Positions 1 to 7,607 of a DNA stretch of 64,000 bases are shown here, in pieces. Below the pieces are notes generated by a model, which saw nothing but the letters and a program-made list of their open reading frames with translations, was not told the DNA's origin and did not search any database. Numbering within the stretch: position 1 is the first letter of the stretch; each line of letters starts with the position of its first letter. The position numbers and the translations under genes are program-made. Origin of the DNA: CAVYVZ01 sp963772065 (GTDB taxonomy: Bacteria; Acidobacteriota; Vicinamibacteria; Vicinamibacterales; UBA2999); assembly GCA_963772065.1 (NCBI GenBank), contig CAVYVZ010000009.1:620001-684000 (forward strand). Direction: 5' to 3'.

Positions 1-544
1 CGTCGCCCGCGCCGCGGAACACGGCGTTGATGAGAAACAGCAGCAGCACGCCGCCGCTGCCGCCGAGCATCACACGGGTGAACCCCGCTCCCGTGCGCAC
101 GACGCCGTCGCTCGCGCCCATCAGGCCGAGGAGATCCGGCGCGAAGGCAGCGCCCGTGCCTCCGATCGCGATCGCCATCAGCAGCCCGAGCGCGATCGAC
201 TGGACGGCCGACCGTGCGGCAGCGTCCGGGTCCTTCTCACCCATCCGTCGCGCCACGGTTGCCGTGGCGCCGATGCTCAGCCCGATCGCGATGGCGTAGA
301 TGACCGTCATCAGCGACTCGGTGATGCCCACGGTGGCCACGGCGTCGGCGCCGAGCCGGCCGACGAAGAACACGTCGGCAACCGCGAACACCGACTCCAT
401 CAGCATCTCGAGCACCATCGGGACCGCGAGGAGGACGACGGCGCGCCCGACGGGTACCTCGGTGTAGTCCTGATGTGAGCCGCGAATGGCTTCGCGAAGC
501 GTCGCCCAGAAGCCCGCTGGAGGATCGAACGTGGCGCCGGTCAT
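1..544 (-). CDS. MATE-family efflux transporter, N-terminal part (runs off the window)
   Basis: This is the first ~181 residues of a multidrug and toxin extrusion type membrane exporter; the gene continues beyond base 1. MATE proteins exchange cations for organic substrates across the inner membrane. After a ~30-residue cytosolic lead, hydrophobic helices carry family-like motifs: VPMVLEMLMESVFAVADVFF at about residues 36-55, then VGRLGADAVATVGITES, a second helix with IGLSIGATATVARRMGE, and a third and fourth helix ending near FLINAVFRGAGD. The GxGxxRGAGD-type loop at the cut end is typical of MATE transporters. The ATG at 544 gives a plausible N-terminus. Family assignment is from motif memory; the substrate cannot be inferred. 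Confidence 0.85.
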   Translation of the reverse strand, partial: MTGATFDPPAGFWATLREAIRGSHQDYTEVPVGRAVVLLAVPMVLEMLMESVFAVADVFFVGRLGADAVATVGITESLMTVIYAIAIGLSIGATATVARRMGEKDPDAAARSAVQSIALGLLMAIAIGGTGAAFAPDLLGLMGASDGVVRTGAGFTRVMLGGSGGVLLLFLINAVFRGAGD

Positions 545-571
545 GACCAGCGCCAATCATAAGGTGGTTTG

Positions 572-1361
572 CTAACGTCGACGGATGTTGACGCCGCCGT
601 TGTGCGTCATGGCGCGGATCCGTGCGCCGCCGCCGCCGAGGGTCGTGGTGATATGCCGGCCGACGTCTCCCTGAACGGTGATCGGAAAATCGATGCGCAG
701 GCCGCCGTTCGTCGTGCCGGTCTCGAGCTCCGCCGAGTACCTGTGACGGCAGCGTCAGGTTGATGCCGCCGTTGTGCGTGGCGACGTCGAGACCGCTGCC
801 ATCCCAGCGGTCGCCGGTCAGCTCGATGGTCAGGCCGCCGTTGCTCGTATCGCCGCGAATCTCGCCGGCGACGTTTTCGAGCCGCACCCCTCCGTTCGTG
901 GCCTTGAACGTGACCGCGCCGTTCAAATCGCGCACGCTGATTCCGCCGTTCAGGGTGTGCAGCGTGAGAGCGGATCGCTGCGGCACGTTCAGCTCGAAAG
1001 ACACCGTCCAGTACGCGTCATCGAGGCGCTGGGGCCCGCGTGCCCGCACCCGGCCCCCGCCCGTCTCGATCTGCACCTGCGACGCGATCTGCCGCGCCTG
1101 GTCGTACTCGTCCGCGTAGCCGACGATGTGCGCGCGCACGAGGACATCCGATCGATCCCAGCCCCTGACTCGAATGCCGCCATTCGGCGTGGCGTCGACG
1201 TCGAGCGGGTTGCCGCCGGCTAGAGTCTCCTCCCGCACCTCGCAGTGGTTCGTGCGACCGTGAGAGGCGTCCTCGCACCCGCGTACCTCGAGATAGCGGG
1301 TCTGCGCCCCTGCTGCCGAGATGGCCATGAGAAGAAAGGCAGAGCAGACGAAACGGTGCAT
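572..1361 (-). CDS. Secreted DUF4097-like beta-repeat protein (one frame break)
   Basis: The protein begins with a clear signal peptide (MHRFVCSAFLLMAISAAGA, cleavage near residue 19). Short beta-strand repeats centred on NGG follow: TPNGGIRVRG, TLNGGISV, TNGGVRLE, TSNGGLTIEL, THNGGINLTLP, and after the frame break TTNGGLRIDF and THNGGVNIR. This spacing matches DUF4097 beta-helix proteins, which are exported and mostly uncharacterised. Near base 740 one extra base shifts the frame. The continuation beginning YSAELETGTTNGG is found one frame over and ends at the TAG at 572-574, giving about 262 residues. Without correction the reading runs as arginine-rich nonsense to base 237. The break is probably a sequencing indel. 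Function unknown. Confidence 0.75.
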
Positions 1362-1416
1362 ACGTCCTCCGGCAGCTTGGACGAGATGAGCGCCGGCGCG
1401 GTTGGCGGCGCTTGCG

Positions 1417-2277
1417 CTACGGCTTCGCGAAGGGACCTGTTTCGACCGGCTTGTCCGGATCGGCCGACCATTCCGACCAGGATCCAGGGAAGAGCTTCAT
1501 GCCGGTCAGGCCGGCCCGCTCCATGGCGAGCATGTTGTGGCAGGCCGTCACGCCGGAGCCGCAGTAGAGCGCCAGATGCTCCGGCGGGGTCGCGCCGAGG
1601 AGCGCCGTGAATTTTTCGCGCAGCGCTGCGGGTGCCAGGAAGCTGCCGTCCGGCCCGAGGTTCCACTGGAAGAAATGGTTGCGGGCGCCGGGGATGTGGC
1701 CGGCCACGCGGTCGAGCGGCTCCTCCTTTCCCTCGTACCGCGCCGGGGCGCGGGCGTCGACGAGCGTCATCGACGGATCGCCCAGCTTCGCCCACACCTG
1801 GTTGGCGCTGAGCCGCATCGCTGGGCGCGGCTTTCCCGTGAACGTGGCGGGCTCGCGGGTTTCCACGCCGCCCCGCGTGGGCCTGCCCTCGCGGGTCCAC
1901 CTGGCCATGCCGCCATCGAGCACCGCGACCGCATCGTGGCCCATGTAGCGCAGCATCCACCAGAGCCGGCTGGCGTACATGCCGGTGTCCTGGTCGTACG
2001 CGACCACCTGAACATCGGGTCTCACGCCGAACCGGCCAAAGGCCTCGGCCATCGCCTCGTGACCGGGCAGTGGATGACGGCCGTTGCGGCCGTCGCTCGG
2101 ACCGGACAGGTTTCGGCCGAGACTGGCGTACACGGCGCCCGGGATGTGTGCGTCCTGATACTGCTGTTCCCCCCAGGCCTCGTCGGTCAGGTTGTAGCGG
2201 CAGTCGACGATCGCCCAGGAGGGATCCGAGAGATGGGCGGCCATCTCCTCCGTCGTGACGAGCGTTGAGTGGGCCAC
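1417..2277 (-). CDS. sseA: Sulfurtransferase (3-mercaptopyruvate/thiosulfate type, two rhodanese domains)
   Basis: This is a 286-residue tandem rhodanese protein. Domain 1 spans about residues 8-130 and is inactive; domain 2 spans about 155-285 and carries the active loop CGSGVTAC with Cys239. The CG[S/T]GV[T/A] loop is the form usual in 3-mercaptopyruvate sulfurtransferases, whereas thiosulfate-specific rhodaneses usually have CRKG-like loops. Other hallmarks are VDCRYNL, HIPGAVY, VLDGG and DARAPARYEG. The frame is open further upstream, but the GTG at 2277 gives the normal family length and places the start just before conserved domain 1; the longer frame has no similarity. Cytosolic, with a role in sulfane-sulfur transfer or cysteine catabolism. 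The symbol follows the E. coli homologue. Confidence 0.88.
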   Translation of the reverse strand: MAHSTLVTTEEMAAHLSDPSWAIVDCRYNLTDEAWGEQQYQDAHIPGAVYASLGRNLSGPSDGRNGRHPLPGHEAMAEAFGRFGVRPDVQVVAYDQDTGMYASRLWWMLRYMGHDAVAVLDGGMARWTREGRPTRGGVETREPATFTGKPRPAMRLSANQVWAKLGDPSMTLVDARAPARYEGKEEPLDRVAGHIPGARNHFFQWNLGPDGSFLAPAALREKFTALLGATPPEHLALYCGSGVTACHNMLAMERAGLTGMKLFPGSWSEWSADPDKPVETGPFAKP

Positions 2278-2371
2278 GCCCGCAACTTTATACCCTGTCG
2301 GTGAAAAGTTCAGCTTGAACTCTGTCCCATAGGTGCTCATACTTCTCACGCTTCCGAACTCCTGCAATCCC

Positions 2372-2524
2372 ATGACGAACGCACTGATAGTCGTAGCGCT
2401 GGCGAGTGTCGGTGCGTACCTGGTAAGCCGCTTCCTGCGAGCGTCCACGCTGGATCGAGACATCGACGCCGGCACCGTGAGCACCAGCTGGATCGCCGAG
2501 CACCGCCGGGAAGAGCCGCGATGA
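2372..2524 (+). CDS. Small single-span membrane protein
   Basis: A 50-residue protein with one N-terminal transmembrane helix (NALIVVALASVGAYLVSRFL) followed by a short charged tail containing TSWIAEHRREE. It overlaps the next gene by ATGA (start ATG at 2521, stop TGA at 2522-2524), which suggests translational coupling with the HTH protein downstream. The same open frame begins at 2333, but the ATG at 2372 places the start directly before the helix. The family is not recognised with certainty; similar tails of the type SxxWLAEHRR occur in short hypothetical proteins of soil bacteria. Confidence 0.6.
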   Translation: MTNALIVVALASVGAYLVSRFLRASTLDRDIDAGTVSTSWIAEHRREEPR

Positions 2525-3207
2525 CCGACCCGCGTTCATTCGGAGCCTGGCTGCAGCGTGAACGCGAGCGACGCGGCATCACGCTGCGATCGATTGCGGA
2601 CCGCACGAAGATTGGCGCCGGCCTCCTGCAGGGGCTCGAGCGCGGCGATGTGTCGCGGTGGCCTGGCGGCATCTATCGGCGCGCCTTCATACGCGGCTAC
2701 GCGGATGCCGTGGGGCTCGATGCGGATCTCGTCCTCGCGAATTTCGAGCGCGTCTTCCCGTCGGATCCCGCCGCGCCGATTTCGGCGGCGGCGGCGCCGC
2801 CGCCGCTCGAAGCTCCGGAGATGCGGCTCGCGCTCGCCACGCCGGCCGTCGACGGCACGATGGTCTCAGCGATGAAGACCGCCGGCCGCGATCTCGCGTG
2901 CGTGTTCGCCTGCGCGCTCGTGGGGCTGGCGATCGGCGGGGCGGTCGGCTTCTGGTCGGCGGCTGCACTGACCGCGATCGGATTCCATCTGTCGCGCGCG
3001 CTCGGACTCGACTACCGAGCGATGTGGCGCCGGCTCGCGGAAGGCCGGTCCGCCGCCGGGGGGGCGCGCGGCGAGCTCGTGAGCTTCCCCGAAGAGCAGG
3101 CGCGGACACTGTCGCGCCGCGCGCGCGCGCGCCGCCTCCTCACGGATCTCTCTACAGCCGCCACCTCGGCGGCAACGCCTCGTTCCCGACGAGCTGCGCG
3201 CTCGTAA
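2521..3207 (+). CDS. RodZ-like helix-turn-helix membrane protein
   Basis: The 228-residue protein starts with an HTH of the RodZ/HTH_25 type. FGAWLQRERERRGITL, SIADRTKI and the signature GIYRRAFIRGYADAVGLD lie within the first ~75 residues. A proline/alanine-rich linker (about 85-105) follows, then a hydrophobic stretch with ACVFACALVGLAIGGAVGFW (about 125-150) that can span the membrane, and a basic C-terminal tail. In RodZ the HTH contacts MreB rather than DNA. Here the periplasmic domain is missing, so the role may differ; sensing or a cytoskeletal link is only an inference. Coupled by ATGA to the small membrane protein upstream. Confidence 0.7.
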   Translation: MTDPRSFGAWLQRERERRGITLRSIADRTKIGAGLLQGLERGDVSRWPGGIYRRAFIRGYADAVGLDADLVLANFERVFPSDPAAPISAAAAPPPLEAPEMRLALATPAVDGTMVSAMKTAGRDLACVFACALVGLAIGGAVGFWSAAALTAIGFHLSRALGLDYRAMWRRLAEGRSAAGGARGELVSFPEEQARTLSRRARARRLLTDLSTAATSAATPRSRRAARS

Positions 3208-3292
3208 TATCCCCGCGTTCACGTCGAACGGCAGCGTGCGTGCATGCTCGTCAGCGGGACGGTAGGTCAGGTCTCGCTGAAAGGAGCACCAC

Positions 3293-3682
3293 GTGCGATC
3301 CTTGCTCAACGCGGCGGCGGCGCTCACGGTCATCGTTGTTGCGGCATGCGCCGTGCGCGGACCCGTGCTGGATACTGGATCGAAGCCGTCTGGTGTCGGC
3401 GGCACGATAGCCGGCATCGTGAGCGCTGCCGGCGGCCAGCCGTTGATCGGCCGAAAGGTGACGGCCATCGAAGTGAGCAGCGGCGCGCGCTACGAGACGT
3501 CGACTGCGACCAACGGCGGCTACACCGTCAAAGTGCCCAAGGGAAAATACCGCCTCGAAGTGGAGCTGCACGAAGGCGAAACGCTGGCCGAGCAGCCGTC
3601 GCCCACCGAGATCGACACGAGCGACCTCGACGCGCAGCGCAACTTCGTGGTGACGGTGAAGACCGGAGCCCCGAGGCGTTAG
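3293..3682 (+). CDS. Lipoprotein with carboxypeptidase-regulatory-like beta-sandwich
   Basis: A 129-residue exported protein. The N-terminus has a hydrophobic stretch and a lipobox-like VVAACAV, so Cys at about residue 19 is the likely lipidation site. The rest resembles a CarboxypepD_reg-like fold: GTIAGIVSAAGGQPLIGRKV, then ETSTATNGGYTV and VPKGKYRLEVEL. These domains are common in surface proteins of Acidobacteriota and Bacteroidota. The start is GTG at 3293, preceded by AAAGGAG about 5-6 bases upstream, which decides the start. The gene converges with htpX and their ends overlap by four bases. Confidence 0.7.
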   Translation: MRSLLNAAAALTVIVVAACAVRGPVLDTGSKPSGVGGTIAGIVSAAGGQPLIGRKVTAIEVSSGARYETSTATNGGYTVKVPKGKYRLEVELHEGETLAEQPSPTEIDTSDLDAQRNFVVTVKTGAPRR

Positions 3683-4549
3683 CTCGCCCGCTCCAGCGCC
3701 GCGATGCGAACTTCCAGCGGCGGATGTGTGGAGAAGAACATCATCCAGCCCCGCGCGCCGTTGTATCTTCAGCGTCGCGAGCGCCTCGTGAGAGGTGTCC
3801 ACGGCCTGCTGGTTGGCCATCAGCCGCCTCAACGCGCCGAGCATGTTCTCGCGTCCGGCCAGCATGGCCCCGCCGCGATCGGCGCTGAATTCGCGCTGGC
3901 GTGAGTACCAGGCCGTGATCATCGACCCGAGGAGGCCGAGCACGATCTCCAGCAGCACCACGACCAGATAGTTGCCCCCGCGATAGCTGCCGCGCCCATC
4001 GTCTCCGCGCATCGCCGACGCAATGACCCGCGCGAAGAAGATCACGAACGCGTTCACCACGCCCTGCAGCAGCGTCATCGTGACCATGTCGCCGTTGGCG
4101 ATGTGCGACACCTCGTGCGCCAGCACGCCTTCGATCTCGGGCTGGCGCATCGACCGGAGGAGACCCGACGACACGGCCACCAGGCTGCGGCTCTTGCTCG
4201 GACCGGTGGCGAAGGCGTTCACCTCGCCGGAATCGTACACGCCGACCTCGGGCATCGGGAGGTTGGCCTGCCGCGTGAGCCGCTCTACCGTCGCGTACAG
4301 CCAGTCGAGCTCCTGGCGCCCGGTGCGGCCGTCGACGAGCTGCACGCCCGTCATGCGCTTCGCGATCCATCTCGACATCTGCAGCGAGAGGAACGCGCCG
4401 CCCATGCCCCAGACGAGAGAGAAGATGGCCAGGCTCTCGAGGCCGCCGCCAGGCTGGACGCCAAGAATGCTCAGGACGATCGAGAGGGTGACGACGATCA
4501 CGAGGTTCGTCACCAGGAACAGGACGATGCGTTTAGCCATGGCTGTCAT
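3679..4549 (-). CDS. htpX: Membrane zinc metalloprotease HtpX (one frame break near the end)
   Basis: HtpX is an M48 inner-membrane protease that degrades misfolded membrane proteins. Two N-terminal helices (about 8-30 and 38-58) precede the protease domain. The zinc site is LAHEVSHIANGD with His145, Glu146 and His149; the third ligand lies in RQREFSADRGGA. GEVNAFATG is another family motif. Close to 3767 the frame slips. In the correct frame the C-terminus reads YNGARGWMMFFSTHPPLEVR and then IAALERAS, stopping at 3679; THPPLExRIAAL is the conserved HtpX tail. A stress-response role is known for the family. The start is ATG at 4549, with another ATG at 4540. A GATATT hexamer sits 5 nt upstream of the first. 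Confidence 0.9.
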
Positions 4550-4636
4550 CCGAGAATATCACGCGAACCTGCACCCGATAAGACGCGACCACCGCGTCAC
4601 GCGATGCTTGTAGGACAATCCGGCGCGGACACTTAG

Positions 4637-4642
4637 TATATT
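4637..4642 (+). promoter_or_regulatory. -10-like element TATATT six bases before the MocR start
   Basis: TATATT is separated from the ATG at 4649 by exactly six bases (GCTGCC), so transcription would begin at or within a base of the start codon. No Shine-Dalgarno sequence is present. The -35 region is weak. Confidence 0.5.
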
Positions 4643-4648
4643 GCTGCC

Positions 4649-6010
4649 ATGACAATGTGGCTGCCGGAGCTGGACGGACGGAAGCGCCCCGTATACCGGG
4701 CCATCGCGGATGCCATCGACGAGGACGTACAGAAGGGCACGCTTCGCGCCGGCACGCGGCTTCCCCCGCATCGCGACCTCGCGGACCGGCTCGGGGTCAC
4801 CGTCACGACGATCACGCGCGCCTACACGGAAGCGACCCGCCGAGGGCTCATCGCAGGCCACGTCGGCCGCGGCACGTTCATCCGGGGAACGGCGCAGACC
4901 GACGACGAGCCGCTGAATGGTCCATTAGACCTCAGCATCAACATCCTCATGCCGGACAAGGAGGTGGCGGTTCTGGAACGACACCTGTTTGCGCGGCGCG
5001 TGCTGCCCTGGACGCAGCTGCTTGGCTACGTGCCAACGCGCGGCCACTTCCGCCACCGGCAGGCGATGGCGGCGTGGCTCTCGGCGTGCGGCTTCATCGC
5101 CGATCCGGAGCGCATCGTCCTCACGGCCGGCGCGCAGCACGCCGTGGCGGTGGCCCTGACGGCGGTGACGAAACCGGGTGATACGCTGCTCGTCGAGGAG
5201 CTGACCTACTCCGGCGCACGACTGCTGGCGCAGCAGATAGGCCTCAAGCTGCGTGGGATTCCGATGGACGCCGAGGGGCTGCGCCCCGAGGCCCTGGAGT
5301 CCGCGATTCGAGCGACGCGTGCGCGCGTGCTCTACTGCATGCCGAGGCTGCAGAACCCGACGTCCACGGTGATGCCCGAGCGCCGCCGCCGGCAGATCGC
5401 CGCGATTGCGGAAAAGCACAAGCTCCTGGTCATCGAAGACGACACCTACGGCTTCCTCTCTCCCGAGCGCGAGCCTCTCGCGGCGATCCTGCCGGCGCGG
5501 ACGATCTTCGTCACCAGCCTGTCGAAGAGCCTCTTCCCCGGCCTGCGCCTCGGCTGCGCGGTGCCGCCGGCGTCGCTCGTGGACAAGGTCACGTCGGCCG
5601 TGTGGGCCACGATGATCAACACATCGCCGATCGGCGCCGACATCATGAGCAGCTGGATCGAGGACGGCACGGCGGCGCGCATCGCCGACTGGAAGCGCCA
5701 CGAGATCGCCGCCCGGCAGCAGATGGCGCGGCGGCTGCTGCAGGGCGAGCGGCTGCAGACGCACCCGTCGAGCCCGCACATCTGGATGCAGCTGCCGGCG
5801 AAGTGGGACTCCGACACGTTCACCGCCCATGCCCGCTCGCGCGGCGTCGTCGTGAACGCGGCGCACGAGTTCGCCGTCACCGACGTTCACCCGCGCGGCA
5901 TCCGCCTGTGCGTCGGCACGCCACGCACGCGAGCCGGCCTCGAACAGGCACTCGGTCGCGTCGCCGATACGCTGAGGGATCGGGTGCCCGCTTCGCGGGT
6001 CGTCGTCTGA
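4649..6010 (+). CDS. MocR-type transcriptional regulator (GntR HTH fused to aminotransferase fold)
   Basis: A 453-residue PLP-dependent regulator. Residues ~10-80 form a GntR winged helix (YRAIADAIDEDVQKG, GTRLPPHRDLADRLGV, AYTEATRRGLI, VGRGTFI). Residues ~95-440 form an aminotransferase class I/II domain with GAQHA, NPTST (about 236-240), EDDTYG (about 263-268) and the PLP lysine in SLSKSLFPGLRLG (Lys293). MocR proteins use the aminotransferase domain to sense PLP or amino compounds and usually control a neighbouring gene. Here htpX is divergent, 100 bp away, and no vitamin B6 gene is adjacent, so the target is unknown. The stop codon is the last sequence before the repeat element at 6011. 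Confidence 0.88.
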   Translation: MTMWLPELDGRKRPVYRAIADAIDEDVQKGTLRAGTRLPPHRDLADRLGVTVTTITRAYTEATRRGLIAGHVGRGTFIRGTAQTDDEPLNGPLDLSINILMPDKEVAVLERHLFARRVLPWTQLLGYVPTRGHFRHRQAMAAWLSACGFIADPERIVLTAGAQHAVAVALTAVTKPGDTLLVEELTYSGARLLAQQIGLKLRGIPMDAEGLRPEALESAIRATRARVLYCMPRLQNPTSTVMPERRRRQIAAIAEKHKLLVIEDDTYGFLSPEREPLAAILPARTIFVTSLSKSLFPGLRLGCAVPPASLVDKVTSAVWATMINTSPIGADIMSSWIEDGTAARIADWKRHEIAARQQMARRLLQGERLQTHPSSPHIWMQLPAKWDSDTFTAHARSRGVVVNAAHEFAVTDVHPRGIRLCVGTPRTRAGLEQALGRVADTLRDRVPASRVVV

Positions 6011-6027
6011 AGCACTTACTTCCGATC

Positions 6028-6132
6028 GTCGGTGCGATCTCTCTTACGCAGTCGGTGCGAGTGCAGTCACTCTTCGTTTGTCGGTGCAATGGTTCTTCGC
6101 TGGTCAGTGCAATGACTCTTCGTTGTCGGTGC
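6028..6132 (+). repeat. Left array of GTCGGTGC-led repeats
   Basis: GTCGGTGC or a one-base variant (GTCAGTGC) begins at 6028, 6051, 6080, 6103 and 6125. The spacings are 23, 29, 23 and 22. Units 3-5 share the rest of the consensus, AATNNCTCTTCGTT. The array is the inverted counterpart of the one at 6688-6808. Confidence 0.85.
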
Positions 6133-6170
6133 ATGCGCTCGCTCGTTGTTGCCATGCAAGCGCTGTCGCA

Positions 6171-6552
6171 TTCGTTCCACCATGGAGGCGGATCGTTGCG
6201 CTTCAGGTAGTCGATGAATCGCAATAAGGCGCGTTCGAGCCGGTAACACAGGTCACGAGCTGGTTGAAGTTCTGCGGCCGTCACGTACTCCTTCTTTTGA
6301 CTCTCGTCGAACAATGCGCGCAGCTCGCCAACCGAGCTGAACGAATACTGAAGGAAACGCGCAAAGTCCGGGTGCGAACGGCGCCGGAAGCCTTCGGGAA
6401 TATTCCTGATGATTTGTGAAGCGGTTTTTTCAGTTTCGCCGCGCAACCAGAAGTCCCTGGCCCAACGTGGCCGCCTGGTCAGACTTCAACGTCTCCACCT
6501 GTAAGGCCTCGGCGAGCTGCCACACGACGAGATCACGGATGACTGCGGGCAC
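6171..6552 (-). pseudogene. Four-helix-bundle protein of the S23/Avd type (frame-broken)
   Basis: The 5' part reads VPAVIRDLVVWQLAEALQVE from a GTG at 6552. Near 6475 the frame shifts, and the following frame reads RPRWARDFWLRGETEK, ASQIIRNIPEGFRRRSHPDF, FLQYSFSSVGELRALFDES and LCYRLERALLRFIDYLKR. The order VWQ..., (S/A)IxxNIxEGFxRxS, RFLxxSxGSxxEL is the hallmark of the four-helix-bundle family (TIGR02436), to which proteins encoded in 23S rRNA intervening sequences and the Avd subunit of diversity-generating retroelements are related. The frame then stays open through the left repeat array without a natural stop, so the true C-terminus is unclear. No reverse transcriptase is nearby. The frame break may be real decay or a sequencing indel. 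Confidence 0.7.
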
Positions 6553-6687
6553 CAGGCACGGAGCTCCGTTGAGCACGCCCGTACCCGCCGCTCTCGCCAG
6601 TGGATTCAGCAAGTTAAGGAATCGCGCGAGCGTTGCAGGGCGCAGAATCTGCGACAGGCAGCCGACGGGATTGTTGAGGAATCTCCT

Positions 6688-6808
6688 GCACCGACAGAGC
6701 AAGAGGATTGCACCGACAAACGAAGTGAGATTGCACCGACAACGAAGTGCGATTGCACCGACAGCGTGAGGGAGATCGCACCGGCACCGTCAGTGCGGTT
6801 GCACCGAC
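6688..6808 (-). repeat. Right array of GTCGGTGC-led repeats
   Basis: On the plus strand GCACCGAC (variant GCACCGGC) occurs at 6688, 6710, 6733, 6755, 6778 and 6801, a near-constant 22-23 bp period, about two turns of the helix. Read on the minus strand, these are the same units as the left array, with the linker ATCNCACTTCGTT best preserved in the two middle copies. Confidence 0.88.
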
Positions 6809-6821
6809 GACGGAGTAAGTG

Positions 6822-7607
6822 CTATCGAGTGGCCGCGAGTTTTTCTCTCGCCTTGCTGACGTCTCGGTGGAAGGTGAAGAGCGCGTCGGCGCTGTCGTTC
6901 GTGAAATTCCAGGTCTTCCCAGCGCGGCGCCGAACGCGCAGGTTTTTCTTCAGGTAGTCCACGTCGAACTCGTCGACGTCGCTGAATGCCAGCGCGAACG
7001 CGTCGGTCTTGTTCGACGCGTCGTACGACAGGCCTTTCGGCGAGGCCGTGAGCGTGCCCTGGCATGAGCCCATCGCATGCCGGTGGATGACGGGGACCGC
7101 GGCGCTGAGGTGGACCTTCAGAAACTCGACGCTCACCTTATTGGGCCCGTCGGTCACCGCGATCGTGGCGGAGTAGCCGTCGTGACCGGTCGCGGTGACG
7201 TTCAGCTGTTTCGGCCCGGGGACGAGGCCGCGCAGCGTCAGCGGCGTCGCGCCCACGAACTCCCGGTCGAGAAAGACCGATGCGCCGGGGACGTCGCTGA
7301 CCACCTGCAGGACGGCCATGCCCGCCTCCGTCCCACTCGGCTTGGCCGCAACAGGCGATCGAACTGCCGGCACGTCCGGCGCTTTCGTTTTCGCGGCCGC
7401 CGATGCGGCCGTACTCGGATCCTCAGTTGGCGGTGTGCGCACGGACTCGGGAGCGGGTGCCGCCGCCGGCGCTGTCGCGGCCGGTGCCGCGTCGGGCGTC
7501 CGGGAATGCTCGGCGGGCGGGCGCGTCCACGTCTGTCGCAGGCTCAAGGCCACGATCACCCAGACGAGCACGACTCCGAACGCCAGCGTCAGCCAGTCAC
7601 GTCTCAT
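6822..7607 (-). CDS. Membrane-anchored PEGA-domain protein
   Basis: A 261-residue protein. An N-terminal anchor (LTLAFGVVLVWVIVALSL, about 6-23) is followed by an Ala/Pro/Thr-rich linker to about residue 90. A PEGA domain comes next (VVSDVPGASVFLDREFVGAT, then PLTLRGLVPGPKQLNVTA), and then a C-terminal domain of unknown type. PEGA domains are found in cell-surface and envelope proteins. The start ATG at 7607 lies within the end of the upstream gene, overlapping by 11 bases, so the pair is probably one operon. The TAG stop straddles the edge of the repeat element: its last two bases are the first two of AGCACTTACT. Confidence 0.75.
   Translation of the reverse strand: MRRDWLTLAFGVVLVWVIVALSLRQTWTRPPAEHSRTPDAAPAATAPAAAPAPESVRTPPTEDPSTAASAAAKTKAPDVPAVRSPVAAKPSGTEAGMAVLQVVSDVPGASVFLDREFVGATPLTLRGLVPGPKQLNVTATGHDGYSATIAVTDGPNKVSVEFLKVHLSAAVPVIHRHAMGSCQGTLTASPKGLSYDASNKTDAFALAFSDVDEFDVDYLKKNLRVRRRAGKTWNFTNDSADALFTFHRDVSKAREKLAATR

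Larger units (their letters stand above)
6011..6823 (+). mobile_element. Putative mini-element: inverted ends, inverted 22-23 bp repeat arrays, four-helix-bundle gene
   Basis: Both ends, read inward, start with AGCACTTACT and continue with CCG..CGTCGGTGC. The left end starts at 6011, directly after the TGA of the MocR gene; the right end finishes at 6823, inside the TAG stop of the PEGA gene. Inside each end is an array of 22-23 bp units led by GTCGGTGC, five copies at left and six at right, in opposite orientation. The core (about 6171-6552, minus strand) encodes a four-helix-bundle protein of the S23/23S-IVP/Avd type, now frame-broken. No transposase or recombinase is present and no target-site duplication is obvious. 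Mobility is an inference from the symmetrical ends and the position between two convergent genes. Confidence 0.6.

Noticed and set aside
6171..6552. Diversity-generating retroelement (because Avd is a four-helix bundle)
   Set aside because: There is no reverse transcriptase, no template/variable repeat pair and no variable-domain gene in the window.
6028..6808. CRISPR-like appearance of the 22-23 bp repeats
   Set aside because: Unit cores are only 8 bp with no unique 30-40 bp spacers, the arrays are in mirror orientation, and no cas genes are present.
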